Shown: positions 54,744 through 63,385 of the stretch, in pieces
How the letters are laid out: each line of letters begins with the position of its first letter
Numbering within the stretch: the stretch's first letter is position 1
Notes under the pieces: model-generated
Seen by the model: the letters and a program-made list of their open reading frames with translations, nothing else
Database searches by the model: none
What the model was told of the DNA's origin: nothing
Source of the DNA: Streptomyces albus subsp. albus
Lineage (GTDB): Bacteria > Actinomycetota > Actinomycetes > Streptomycetales > Streptomycetaceae
NCBI RefSeq assembly: GCF_000725885.1
Contig: NZ_JODR01000025.1
Location: 62,001 to 126,000 of the forward strand
DNA length: 64,000 nucleotides
Reading direction: 5' to 3'
Translations under genes and position numbers: made by a program

Positions 54744-55775
54744 TCACAGCCGTCCCGCCCTGCGTTCCGTGGCCAGCAGCCACACCAGATAGGTGCCGCC
54801 GAGCACCCCGGTGATGACGCCGACCGGCAGCTGACGGTCGCCGAAGGCGCGCTGCGCCGCAAGGTCGGCGCAGATCAGCAGGGTGGCGCCCATGAACAGC
54901 GAAGGCAGCAGGTTGGGCCCCGGCGCCTTGGTGAGCCGCTTGGCGAGCTGGGGCGCGACCAGGGCGACGAAGGCGACCGGGCCGGCGGCGGCGGCCGAGA
55001 GCGCCACCAGCAGGACGGCCGCGCCCAGCAGGACCAGCCGGGTGCGCTCGACCCGGATGCCGAGGGCCGAGGCCGCGTCGTCGCCCATCTCCATCATCCG
55101 CAGGGCGCGGGCGCAGCCGAGCAGCACCAGCGGGACGAGCACCACCATGCCGACGATCAGCGGCAGGACGTCGCCCCAGCCGCGCCCGTCCAGGCTGCCG
55201 GTCATCCACAGCACGGCGCGCGAGGCGTCGGTGATGTCGGCGCGGGTGATCAGGTAGCTGTTCACGCCGGTGAGGATGGCGGTGGTGCCGACGCCGACGA
55301 GCACCAGCCGGTAGCCGTGCATGCCGCGTTTCCAGGCGAGTCCGTAGATGAGTGCGCCGGTGACCAGGGCGCCGATGACGGCGCCGCCGGCCAGGAAGGC
55401 GCTGCCGCCGCCGGCCAGCACGATGACGACCAGCGCGCCGGCCGCGGCGCCGTTGGTGAAGCCGAGCATGTCGGGGCTGCCGAGCGGGTTGCGGACGACG
55501 GCCTGGAAGACGGCGCCGCACAGGCCCAGACCGGCGCCGACCAGCAGTGCGGTGACGGTGCGGGGCAGCCGCAGTTCCTGGACGATGAAGGCGTCGGCGG
55601 GGTTGCCCTGGCCGACGAGAGTGCGCACCACGTCGCCGGGGGCCATCGGGTACTCGCCGCTGCCGATGGCGAGGACGGCCGCGACGACGGCGAGGACGAC
55701 GCACACCGCGCCGACGGCCAGGGCGCGGGGCCGGTAGCTGACGGAGTAACCGCCCGGGGTCCGTATGACGCTCAT
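54744..55775 (-). CDS. Ferric-siderophore ABC transporter permease (FecD/FepG type)
   Basis: FecCD-family permease of 343 residues with about 9-10 helices. Diagnostic segments are LRLPRTVTALLVGAGLGLCGAVFQAVVRNPLGSPDMLG and the coupling region GDDAASALGIRVERTRLVLL, then PVAFVALVAPQLAKRLT. The start overlaps the upstream permease stop (ATGA). Pairs with the next permease as a heterodimer. Confidence 0.95.
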   Translation of the reverse strand: MSVIRTPGGYSVSYRPRALAVGAVCVVLAVVAAVLAIGSGEYPMAPGDVVRTLVGQGNPADAFIVQELRLPRTVTALLVGAGLGLCGAVFQAVVRNPLGSPDMLGFTNGAAAGALVVIVLAGGGSAFLAGGAVIGALVTGALIYGLAWKRGMHGYRLVLVGVGTTAILTGVNSYLITRADITDASRAVLWMTGSLDGRGWGDVLPLIVGMVVLVPLVLLGCARALRMMEMGDDAASALGIRVERTRLVLLGAAVLLVALSAAAAGPVAFVALVAPQLAKRLTKAPGPNLLPSLFMGATLLICADLAAQRAFGDRQLPVGVITGVLGGTYLVWLLATERRAGRL

Positions 55776-56848
55776 GCGTGTGCCACCCTCCGCCTGCGCA
55801 CGAAGTAGAGGAAGAAGGGTCCGCCGAGGACGACGGTGACGATGCCGACCTGGAGTTCACCGGGCCGCCCCAGGATGCGTCCGAGGACGTCGGCGCCCAG
55901 CAGCAGCACCGGGGAGAGCACGGCGCAGTAGGGCAGCATCCAGCGCTGGTCGGGGCCGGTGAGGGCGCGCACCATGTGCGGCACCATCAGCCCGACGAAG
56001 ACGATGGGCCCGCAGGCGGCCGTGGCGGCGCCGCACAGCAGGGTGATGGCCACGATGGCGACGACCCGGGTGCGGGTGGGACGGGAGCCGAGGGCGCGGG
56101 CGGCGTCGTCGCCGAGGGCCAGCGCGTTCAGCGGCCGGGCCAGTCCGAGTGCGAGCAGCGCGCCGACGGCGATGAAGGGCAGCGCGGAGACGACGGTGGA
56201 GTCCTCGGCGCGGGCCAGCGAGCCGACCAGCCAGAACCGCATCCGGTCCAGCGAGGCGGTGTCCAGGAGCTGGACGGCGTTGACGTAGGAGATGAGTGCG
56301 GCGTTCAGGGCCGTTCCGGCGAGCGCGAGCCGGGCGGGGGTGGCGTTGCGTCCGCCGCCGACGGCGTAGACGAGCACGGAGACGCCGGCCGCGCCCACGA
56401 AGGCGAAGCCGATGTATCCGGTGTAGCCGGTGATGCCGAGGAAGGAGAGGGCGGTGACGACGGCCGCCGCGGCGCCCGCGTTGATGCCCAGCAGTCCGGG
56501 GTCGGCGAGGGGGTTGCGGGTGAGGGCCTGCATCACGCCGCCGGCCAGTCCGAGTGCGACGCCGGCGAGGAGGCCGAGGAGGGTGCGCGGCAGCCGCATC
56601 TCGTGGACGACGGTGTAGCCGGCGGAGCCGCTGTCCACCAGACCGGACCAGGCTTCGCCGAGGGAGAGCTGGCGGGCGCCGAAGGCGAGGCTGAGCAGGA
56701 CGACGAGCAGCAGCAGGAGCAGGGAGGCCAGGAGTCCGGCGGCGCGCGCGAGGGGGGCCCGGGCACGTTCGGGCCGATCCTCTCCGGCCGGCGGTTCCTG
56801 TCCGGCCGCCGAACCCTGCTGGGCCTGCGGGGACTTGGTGACAGTCAC
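55772..56848 (-). CDS. Ferric-siderophore ABC transporter permease (FecC/FepD type)
   Basis: First gene of the importer operon, 358 residues. A cytoplasmic lead of ~35 residues precedes TM1. The family segments are MRLPRTLLGLLAGVALGLAGGVMQALTRNPLADPGLLGI and GDDAARALGSRPTRTR, then GPIVFVGLMVPHMVRAL. The GTG at 56848 has GGAGCG 6 bases upstream. It is divergent from the binding-protein gene, with an iron box between. Confidence 0.95.
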   Translation of the reverse strand: MTVTKSPQAQQGSAAGQEPPAGEDRPERARAPLARAAGLLASLLLLLLVVLLSLAFGARQLSLGEAWSGLVDSGSAGYTVVHEMRLPRTLLGLLAGVALGLAGGVMQALTRNPLADPGLLGINAGAAAAVVTALSFLGITGYTGYIGFAFVGAAGVSVLVYAVGGGRNATPARLALAGTALNAALISYVNAVQLLDTASLDRMRFWLVGSLARAEDSTVVSALPFIAVGALLALGLARPLNALALGDDAARALGSRPTRTRVVAIVAITLLCGAATAACGPIVFVGLMVPHMVRALTGPDQRWMLPYCAVLSPVLLLGADVLGRILGRPGELQVGIVTVVLGGPFFLYFVRRRRVAHA

Positions 56849-56910
56849 GTACGCGCTCCGGTCGGGGCCGGGAGACGGGGGCGCCCGGCCACTGGACAAC
56901 AACAACTTTG

Positions 56911-56926
56911 GTTAGGTTAGCCTAAC
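56911..56926. promoter_or_regulatory. Iron box (DmdR1/IdeR type) between permease and lipoprotein genes
   Basis: GTTAGGTTAGCCTAAC matches the core of the actinobacterial iron box TTAGGTTAG-(G/C)-CTAACCTAA. It is nearly self-complementary and lies between the divergent importer operon and the binding-lipoprotein gene. Predicted effect: repression of both when iron is sufficient. Confidence 0.8.
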
Positions 56927-57012
56927 TGCGAACCCGGCCCCATGGCCGCCCGCACACATTCACGTCCGCGGCACCCCGCGGCCTGTCTTTGCACGTCGAG
57001 AGGCCAGTGAAC

Positions 57013-58038
57013 ATGTCCACCTCTTCCCGTATGCCCCATCTTTCGCGCCGCGGCCTGCTGGCCGCGGGTGGCGTCGCCGGTCTGGGGGCGCTGCTCGCCG
57101 CCTGCGGTGGTGACGGATCGGGTTCCGGCTCCGGCGGCGGGTCGAAGAAGGGCTGGTCCTTCACCGACGGCCGCGGCAAGAAGGTCAGCCTGGACGCCGT
57201 TCCCGAGCGCATCGTCGCCTACACCGGCACGGCCGCCGCGCTGTGGGACTTCGGCGTCCGGGACAAGGTCGTGGGCGTCTTCGGCCCGACGAAGCTGAAG
57301 AACGGCAAGCCGGACATCATCGCCGGCGACATGGACATCTCCAAGCTGGAGATCATCGGCAACGCCTTCGGCGAGTTCGACCTGGAGAAGTACGCCAAGA
57401 CCCGCCCCCAGCTGCTGATCAGCAACATGTACGTCAAGGGCGAGTTCTTCTACGTCCCCGCCGAGAGCAAGGACAAGATCTTCAAGCTGGCGCCGCAGGT
57501 GGCCATGAACGCGGCGCACGTGTCGATGGTCGAGGTCATCCAGCAGTTCGCCAAGCTCGCCGAGTCGCTGGGCGCGGACCTGAAGGCCAAGGCCGTCGCG
57601 GACGCCAAGACCCGCTTCGAGAAGGCGGCCGAGCGGCTGCGCAAGGCGGCCAAGCGGGACATCCGCGTGATGGCCGCCTCCGGCGCCCCCGACCTGTTCT
57701 ACGTCTCGGACCCGAACGCCAACTCCGACCTGAAGTACTTCAAGGAGCTGGGCGTCGACCTCGTCGTTCCCAAGAAGGTCAGCAGCCAGGGCTTCTTCGA
57801 GGAGCTGAGCTGGGAGAACGCGGACAAGTACGGGGCCGACGTGATCATCCTGGACAACCGCACCCAGTCCCTCCAGCCCAAGGCGCTCGCCTCCAAGCCG
57901 TCCTGGAAGGAGCTGCCCGCCGTCAAGGCCGGCCAGGTCGCCGGCTGGGCGGCCGAGCCCCGCTTCTCGTACGCGGGCGCCGCGCCGCTGCTGGAAGACC
58001 TCGCCGAGGCCATCGAGAAGGCCGAGAAGGTGCGCTGA
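57013..58038 (+). CDS. Siderophore-binding lipoprotein
   Basis: Substrate-binding protein of 341 residues of the ferric-siderophore (helical-backbone) type. The N-terminus has a twin-Arg-like SRRGLLAAGG and lipobox LLAAC with C31. A Gly/Ser linker follows, then two lobes: ERIVAYTGTAAALWDFGV, then RPQLLISNMYVKG and VSSQGFFEELSWENADKYGADVIILD. The ATG at 57013 is the only start giving a correct signal sequence. It resembles DesE-type desferrioxamine-binding proteins in context (SIP gene next, des genes nearby). Confidence 0.93.
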   Translation: MSTSSRMPHLSRRGLLAAGGVAGLGALLAACGGDGSGSGSGGGSKKGWSFTDGRGKKVSLDAVPERIVAYTGTAAALWDFGVRDKVVGVFGPTKLKNGKPDIIAGDMDISKLEIIGNAFGEFDLEKYAKTRPQLLISNMYVKGEFFYVPAESKDKIFKLAPQVAMNAAHVSMVEVIQQFAKLAESLGADLKAKAVADAKTRFEKAAERLRKAAKRDIRVMAASGAPDLFYVSDPNANSDLKYFKELGVDLVVPKKVSSQGFFEELSWENADKYGADVIILDNRTQSLQPKALASKPSWKELPAVKAGQVAGWAAEPRFSYAGAAPLLEDLAEAIEKAEKVR

Positions 58039-58083
58039 CCCCAACCGTCCCCGCAACACCCCTCACACGGGAGGAGCACCACG

Positions 58084-58968
58084 ATGAGCACGGTCGGCAC
58101 GGCGCGGTCCGCGCCCTCCACCGTTCCGTTCGAGTTCTTCGACCTGCACGTGGTCCGCACCCGCCGGCTGGGCCCGACCATGCTGCGGGTCACCCTCGGC
58201 GGCGAACGACTGGCCCGTTTCGCCTCCGGCGGCCGGGACCAGCGCGTGAAACTCTTCCTGCCCCAACCGGGCCAGACCGCGCCCGTGGTGCCGACCGACG
58301 CCGGCGAGAACTGGTTCCCGGCCTGGCGCGCGATGGACCCGAACATCCGCGGGGTGATGCGCAGTTACACCGTGCGGGCACTGCGCCGGGGCAGCGCGTG
58401 GGGCGCGGCCGACGAGCTGGACATCGACTTCGCGCTGCACGGCGAGACCGGCCCCGCCTCCCGGTGGGCGCTGCGTGCGACACCCGGGGACCGGGTGATC
58501 GTGCTGGGCCCGGTCGTCGAGGACAACGCCGGTGTCGACTTCCGGCCGCCGGCCGGCACCGACTGGGTGCTGCTGAGCGGCGACGAGACGGCGCTGCCCG
58601 CCATCGGCGCCGCCCTGGAGTGGCTGCCGGCGGGGATGCCGGTCCGGGTGTTCGCCGAGGTGCCGCACCTGGCCGACGTCCAGGACCTGCCGACCCTCGC
58701 CGACGTGCGCACCACCTGGCTGGTCCGCGAGCAGGCGCGGGGCACCTCGCGGGCCGCGCGCATGGTGCAGGCCGTACGGGACGCCCAGCTGCCCGCCGGA
58801 ACGCCGTACGCGTGGATCGCCGGTGAGGCGGGCACCGTCAAGACCCTGCGGCGCCACCTGGTGCAGGAGCGCGGGTTCGACCGCCGCGCGGTCACCTTCA
58901 CCGGCTACTGGCGGCTGGGCGCCACCGAGGAACAGCTCGTCGCGGAGGCCCTGGCGACCGCCGGCTGA
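58084..58968 (+). CDS. Siderophore-interacting protein (FAD-dependent ferric-siderophore reductase)
   Basis: SIP-family reductase of 294 residues. The flavin site MRSYTVRALR is near residue 94. The NAD(P)H-like domain has LLSGDETALPAIGAALEWLPAG and AWIAGEAGTVKTLRRHLVQERG. The C-terminal GYWRLGATEEQL is typical of the subfamily. It releases iron by reducing imported ferric complexes in the cytosol. ATG with GGAGG upstream, 45 bases after the lipoprotein gene, same transcript. Confidence 0.94.
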   Translation: MSTVGTARSAPSTVPFEFFDLHVVRTRRLGPTMLRVTLGGERLARFASGGRDQRVKLFLPQPGQTAPVVPTDAGENWFPAWRAMDPNIRGVMRSYTVRALRRGSAWGAADELDIDFALHGETGPASRWALRATPGDRVIVLGPVVEDNAGVDFRPPAGTDWVLLSGDETALPAIGAALEWLPAGMPVRVFAEVPHLADVQDLPTLADVRTTWLVREQARGTSRAARMVQAVRDAQLPAGTPYAWIAGEAGTVKTLRRHLVQERGFDRRAVTFTGYWRLGATEEQLVAEALATAG

Positions 58969-58983
58969 GGCCGCGGACCCCCC

Positions 58984-59010
58984 GGTGGCCCGGCGCCCGG
59001 CCGGGCCACC
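58984..59010 (+). terminator. Terminator after the SIP gene
   Basis: A perfect 11-bp stem GGTGGCCCGGC / GCCGGGCCACC has a 5-base loop, 15 bases beyond the stop codon. Confidence 0.8.
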
Positions 59011-59015
59011 GCCGT

Positions 59016-59060
59016 ACCGCCCCGGAAGCCCCGGCACCCGCCGGCGGCCTCCGGGGCGGT
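59016..59060 (-). terminator. Terminator of the HAD gene
   Basis: Arms ACCGCCCCGGA and TCCGGGGCGGT (11 bp, perfect) enclose a 23-base loop that has some pairing of its own. It lies 18 bases past the HAD stop on the minus strand. Confidence 0.65.
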
Positions 59061-59078
59061 GTGCTGCGGGCGTGCGGT

Positions 59079-60128
59079 CTACAGCCCCAGCCGGGTCAGT
59101 GCCTCGCCCGCGTCCAGCCGGCATTCCGCGTCACCGGCGGCCGTCCAGGCGGCGGCGCACAGCGCCCGCAGCCCGTCGGCCGCATCTCCCTCACCGCTCA
59201 GCGCGAGGGAGTCCGCACCGGCCCGCGCCCGCCAGCCGCCGCAGCTGAAGCCCGCCTCGGCATCGCCGGTCACCTGCGGCTGGGCCGCCAGCAGTCCGCG
59301 CAGGTCGCGGGAGACGTAGGTGGGGCGGTGTGCGGGCCGGGCGGCCAGCAGTTGGGCGCCGTCGGTCACGCCGGTGAGGACGAGCAGCGAGTCCACGCCC
59401 CCCGCGTGCGCCCCCTCGATGTCGGTGTCCAGCCGGTCGCCGACCACCAGGGGCCGCTGCGCCCCGGTGCGCAGGATGGTCTCCCGGTGCATGGGCGGCA
59501 GCGGCTTGCCCGCGATGGTGGGCTCGGGCGGTCGCCGCATCCAGCGGGTGGCGATGCGGACGACCTCGACGGCCGAGCCGTTGCCGGGCGCGATGCCCCG
59601 TCCGCTGGGGATCGTCAGGTCCGCGTTGGAGGCGAACCAGGGCACGCCGCGCTGCACGGCCAGCGCCGCCTCGATCAGCCGGCCCCAGGGCATCTCGGGT
59701 CCTCCGTAGCCCTGGACAACGGCTGCGGGGCCGTCCTCGGCCGACTCCACGACGGTCAGCCCCTGCTCCTCCAGTGCGACGCGCAGCCCTTCGGCGCCGA
59801 CGGCCAGTACGCGCGCGCCCGCGGGGACGTGTTCGGCGACGAGCCGGGAGACCGCCTGTGCGGAGGTGATGACGTCCTCGGCGCCGGCGGGCACGCCCAG
59901 CTCCGTCAGATGCGCGGCGACCGTCTGCGGGGTGCGGGCCGCGTTGTTGGTGACGTACGCCAGCCGCAGCCCGGCCCGGCGGGCTTCGGCCAGTGCGTCC
60001 ACGGCGTGCGGCAGCGCCTCTCCGCCCGCGTAGACGACCCCGTCCAGGTCGAGCAGTGCCGTGTCGTAGCACTCGTGAAGTGCGTCCTCGCTGGGGCGCG
60101 GCGCGGTCGCGGAGGGGCTGTGCTGCAT
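59079..60128 (-). CDS. HAD-superfamily phosphatase (NagD/subfamily IIA type)
   Basis: Hydrolase of 349 residues. Motif I is LLDLDGVVYAGG with nucleophile D27 and D29. Motif II is in YVTNNAART. Motif III/IV is in KPLPPMHRETILR, then VVGDRLDTDIEGAHAGGVDSLLVLTGV. About 65 extra residues after the HAD fold (CGGWRARAGADSLALSGEG) form a small additional segment conserved in Streptomyces versions. The substrate is unknown (p-nitrophenyl/phosphoglycolate-like activity is usual for the subfamily). ATG 60128; the in-frame extension upstream is not protein-like. It interrupts the iron gene block. Confidence 0.9.
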   Translation of the reverse strand: MQHSPSATAPRPSEDALHECYDTALLDLDGVVYAGGEALPHAVDALAEARRAGLRLAYVTNNAARTPQTVAAHLTELGVPAGAEDVITSAQAVSRLVAEHVPAGARVLAVGAEGLRVALEEQGLTVVESAEDGPAAVVQGYGGPEMPWGRLIEAALAVQRGVPWFASNADLTIPSGRGIAPGNGSAVEVVRIATRWMRRPPEPTIAGKPLPPMHRETILRTGAQRPLVVGDRLDTDIEGAHAGGVDSLLVLTGVTDGAQLLAARPAHRPTYVSRDLRGLLAAQPQVTGDAEAGFSCGGWRARAGADSLALSGEGDAADGLRALCAAAWTAAGDAECRLDAGEALTRLGL

Positions 60129-60276
60129 GGTGAGGGCTCGCTTTCTCCTGGTCTTCACGCGGTGCGCCGGGCTCGCACGGCGCCCGCGCGCCGCCCCCGA
60201 TCCTCTCGCACGCCGCCGCGCGCCCCGCCACCCTGCGCCCCCTGTGCCCCACTCCACGAGGCGCGGAGCACAGGCA

Positions 60277-60288
60277 TACCATGCACAG
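60277..60288 (+). promoter_or_regulatory. Candidate leaderless -10 element before the DUF1015 gene
   Basis: TACCAT (60277-60282) ends 6 bases before ATG 60289, with no ribosome site visible. This fits leaderless transcription. Confidence 0.35.
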
Positions 60289-61626
60289 ATGACCGCCCGT
60301 GGCCTGCGACTCACTCCGTTCCGGGGACTGCGTTACGCGCCCGAGAGGGTCAGCAGTCTCGCCGCCGTCACCTCCCCGCCCTACGACGTGGTGGTCAGGC
60401 CGGACGGGCTGCGGGAGCTGGAGACGGCCGATCCGTACAACATCGTGCGGCTCATCCTGCCGCAGGCCACCGACCCGGCCGACCGGCACGGCAAGGCGGC
60501 CGAGACGCTGCGCCGCTGGCGTGCGGACGGGGTGCTGGTCCACGACGCGCGACCGGCGCTGTACGTCTACGAGCAGCGCAAGGGCGAACTCCTCCAGCGC
60601 GGGCTGATCGGCGCGCTGCGGCTGACCCCGCCGCAGGAGGGCGTGGTGCTGCCGCACGAGGACGTCATAGACGAGGTCGTCGCCGACCGCGCCGCGCTGA
60701 TGCGGCAGACCGCCGCCAATCCGGAACCGCTGCTGCTGGCCTACCACGGCAACGGCACGCGCACCGGCGCCACCGCCGTCATCGAGCGGGCCACCCGGGG
60801 CGCACCGCTGGTGGCGACGACCACCGAGGACGGTTTCTCGCACCGGCTGTGGGCGGTCACCGATCCCGCCGAACTGGCCCGGGTGGACGCCGAGTTGTCC
60901 GGGCACCGGGCCCTGATCGCCGACGGCCATCACCGCTGGGCGACGTATCTGCGGCTGCGCGCCGAGCACGGGGACGGCGGCGGCACCTCGCCGTGGGACT
61001 ACGGGCTGGTGCTGCTGGTGGACACCGCGCGGTATCCGCTCCAGGTGCGCGCCATCCACCGGGTGCTGCCCAGGCTGCCGCTGGACAAGGCGCTCGACCT
61101 GCTCCAGCGCGCCGGCCACCCGGGCGGGGCATCCGCCGGGGACGGCCCCGATGCGGCGGCGGACGACGGCGCGCCCTTCCGGGTCCGTACGCTGACGGCC
61201 CCCCTGGAGCGGGCGCTGGCGGAGCTGGAGCGCACCCCGGGCACCGCGTTCCTGCTGACCGGAGGGGACGGCGTCTTCCGTCTGCTGGACCGCCCCTCCC
61301 CCGCGCTGCTGGCCCGTACGGTCCCGGCCGGCCGGCCCGCGGCGTGGCGGGAGCTGGACGCGACGGTGCTGCACAGCACACTGCTGGACGGCGTCTGGCA
61401 GATCCCCGACTCCTCCGCGGACATCGGTTATCTCCACCACCCGCGGGCCGCGGTCGAGCAGGCGGCGGCGCACGGCGGTACGGCCGTGCTGATGCGGCCC
61501 GTCGCCGAGGAGACGGTGCGGGCACTGGCGGAGCAGGGCGTCACGATGCCCCGGAAGTCCACTTCGTTCGGTCCGAAACCGGCCACCGGTCTCGTTCTGC
61601 GTACGGTGGGCGACGCACCACTGTGA
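60289..61626 (+). CDS. DUF1015 family protein
   Basis: Cytosolic protein of 445 residues. Signature blocks are LRLTPFRGLRYAPERV, SPPYDVV, DPYNIVRLILP, LPHEDVIDEVVADRAALM and ADGHHRWATYLRLR, the last with a His-His pair. It ends with the conserved PRKSTSFGPKPATGLVLR. The family is widespread and linked to phosphate/sugar-nucleotide metabolism only by conjecture; no activity is assigned here. Divergent from the HAD gene, as commonly found in Streptomyces. Confidence 0.9.
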   Translation: MTARGLRLTPFRGLRYAPERVSSLAAVTSPPYDVVVRPDGLRELETADPYNIVRLILPQATDPADRHGKAAETLRRWRADGVLVHDARPALYVYEQRKGELLQRGLIGALRLTPPQEGVVLPHEDVIDEVVADRAALMRQTAANPEPLLLAYHGNGTRTGATAVIERATRGAPLVATTTEDGFSHRLWAVTDPAELARVDAELSGHRALIADGHHRWATYLRLRAEHGDGGGTSPWDYGLVLLVDTARYPLQVRAIHRVLPRLPLDKALDLLQRAGHPGGASAGDGPDAAADDGAPFRVRTLTAPLERALAELERTPGTAFLLTGGDGVFRLLDRPSPALLARTVPAGRPAAWRELDATVLHSTLLDGVWQIPDSSADIGYLHHPRAAVEQAAAHGGTAVLMRPVAEETVRALAEQGVTMPRKSTSFGPKPATGLVLRTVGDAPL

Positions 61627-61778
61627 CCAGCGCCCTCTCCTCCGGTCGCGGCCGGAGGCGGGTTCTCGCGTGCGGTCGCGGGCCGCTCAATTGGCCGCAA
61701 TTCCCCCCTGTTCCCCTTCCCGGAGCCCTCGCACGGCTGTCCGGGGAGTCCCCCTTGCACCCGGCCTGAACAGCACGG

Positions 61779-61797
61779 TTAGGCTAGCCTTACCTGA
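61779..61797 (+). promoter_or_regulatory. Iron box upstream of desA
   Basis: TTAGGCTAGCCTTACCTGA matches the 19-bp DmdR1/IdeR box TTAGGTTAG-(G/C)-CT(A/C)ACCTAA at most positions. It lies 47 bp before the desA start. Predicts iron repression of the des biosynthetic operon. Confidence 0.82.
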
Positions 61798-61843
61798 CCG
61801 CGCGAGCGCGCGGTGTGCCACGTCCGTGTCAGGAGGACACTTC

Positions 61844-63346
61844 ATGAGCAGCAGGTCCCACCTGCTCAACGACAGGACAGCGGAGCACTACAGGCGCTCC
61901 CTCACCGAAGGGGTCGAGCGCGTCGCGGCGAAACTCGCCGGCGCCGAACAGCCGTTCACGGGCATCACCCCGGCCGAGCTCGACCCCACCGTCGCCGCCG
62001 TGGACCTGGACCAGCCCCTGGGCACCGCCCGCGAGGCACTGGACGAGCTGGAGCGCGTGTACCTCCGCGACGCCGTCTACTTCCACCACCCGCGCTACCT
62101 GGCGCACCTCAACTGCCCGGTCGTCATACCGGCGGTACTCGGCGAAGCGGTCATCGCCGCCGTCAACTCCTCACTGGACACCTGGGACCAGAGCGCCGGC
62201 GGCACCCTCATCGAACGCCGCCTCATCGCATGGACGGCCGAGCGGATCGGCTTCGGCCGCGCCGCGGACGGCATCTTCACCAGCGGCGGCTCCCAGTCCA
62301 ACCTCCAGGCCCTGCTGCTGGCCCGCGAGGAGGCCTGCCGCCTGGTGCGCAAGAACTCCGAGACCTCGCCGACCACCCCGCAGATCCTCTCCCGGCTGCG
62401 CGTGCTGGCCTCCGAGTGCAGCCACTTCAGCATCGAGAAGGCCGCGGTGCTGCTGGGCCTGGGCCCGGAGGCCGTCATTTCCGTACCCTGCGACGAGCAG
62501 CGGCGGATGCGGCCGGACGCACTGGCCGAGCAGATGGCGCGCTGCACCCGCGAGGGGAACGTGGTGATGGCCGTCGTCGCCACCGCGGGCACCACCGACT
62601 TCGGCAGCATCGACCCGCTGCCCGCCGTCGCCGACCTGTGCGAGCAGGCCGGAACGTGGCTGCACGTCGACGCCGCCTACGGCTGCGGACTGCTCACCTC
62701 CGGGCGCCGCCGCGAGCTGCTGGCCGGTGTGGAGCGCGCCGACTCGGTGACCGTCGATTACCACAAGTCCTTCTTCCAGCCCGTCTCCTCCAGCGCCGTG
62801 CTGGTCCGCGACAAGGACACCCTGCGGCACGTCACCTACCACGCCGACTACCTCAACCCGACCCGCAGCGTGGAGCAGGGCCTCCCCAACCAGGTCGACA
62901 AATCGATCCAGACCACTCGCCGGTTCGACGCGCTCAAGCTCTGGATGACCCTCCGCGTCATGGGCGCCGACGCACTCGGCGAACTCTTCGACGAGGTCGT
63001 CGACCGCGCCGCCGAGGCCTGGCGGCTGCTCACGGACGACGAGCGCTTCGAGGTCGTCGTCGCCCCGCAGCTGTCCACCCTCGTCTTCCGCTACGTCCCC
63101 CGCGACCACACCGAAGCGTCGCTCGTCGACCAGGCCAACCTGCACGCCCGCGACGCGCTGTTCGCCTCCGGCGAGGCCATCGTCGCCGGCACCGTGGTCG
63201 ACGGCCGCCACCACCTGAAGTTCACCCTGCTCAACCCCGAGACCTCGCTGGCCGACATCGCCGCCGTCCTCGACCTGATCGCCGGCTACGCCGAGGAGTA
63301 CCTGGGCACCCACGCCCCCGCCCTCAGCGCCGCCCGAGCCGGCTGA
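61844..63346 (+). CDS. desA: Lysine decarboxylase of desferrioxamine biosynthesis
   Basis: PLP-dependent group II decarboxylase of 500 residues, producing cadaverine as first step of desferrioxamine synthesis. Close to DesA along its length: RDAVYFHHPRYLAHLNCPVV, SSLDTWDQSAGGTLIER, FTSGGSQSNLQALLLAREEA, HVDAAYGCGLL, and PLP lysine K308 in TVDYHKSFFQPVSSSA. A ~20-residue insertion (RLVRKNSETSPTTPQI) is not recalled from S. coelicolor DesA. ATG 61844 has AGGAGG 8 bases upstream. The iron box is upstream and desB follows after 39 bases. Confidence 0.94.
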   Translation: MSSRSHLLNDRTAEHYRRSLTEGVERVAAKLAGAEQPFTGITPAELDPTVAAVDLDQPLGTAREALDELERVYLRDAVYFHHPRYLAHLNCPVVIPAVLGEAVIAAVNSSLDTWDQSAGGTLIERRLIAWTAERIGFGRAADGIFTSGGSQSNLQALLLAREEACRLVRKNSETSPTTPQILSRLRVLASECSHFSIEKAAVLLGLGPEAVISVPCDEQRRMRPDALAEQMARCTREGNVVMAVVATAGTTDFGSIDPLPAVADLCEQAGTWLHVDAAYGCGLLTSGRRRELLAGVERADSVTVDYHKSFFQPVSSSAVLVRDKDTLRHVTYHADYLNPTRSVEQGLPNQVDKSIQTTRRFDALKLWMTLRVMGADALGELFDEVVDRAAEAWRLLTDDERFEVVVAPQLSTLVFRYVPRDHTEASLVDQANLHARDALFASGEAIVAGTVVDGRHHLKFTLLNPETSLADIAAVLDLIAGYAEEYLGTHAPALSAARAG

Positions 63347-63385
63347 CCCCCGTCCCCCCGCACACACCCTCTACGGAGCCCCGAC

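Noticed and set aside
52364..54862. Long in-frame minus-strand extension upstream of nadK
   Set aside because: The upstream part runs antisense-frame through tlyA and the ABC ATPase and is low-complexity. The GTG at 52363 has a ribosome site and GTGA overlap with tlyA.
59061..61769. 902-codon plus-strand frame
   Set aside because: It covers the HAD gene antisense and DUF1015 out of frame; composition is GC-driven.
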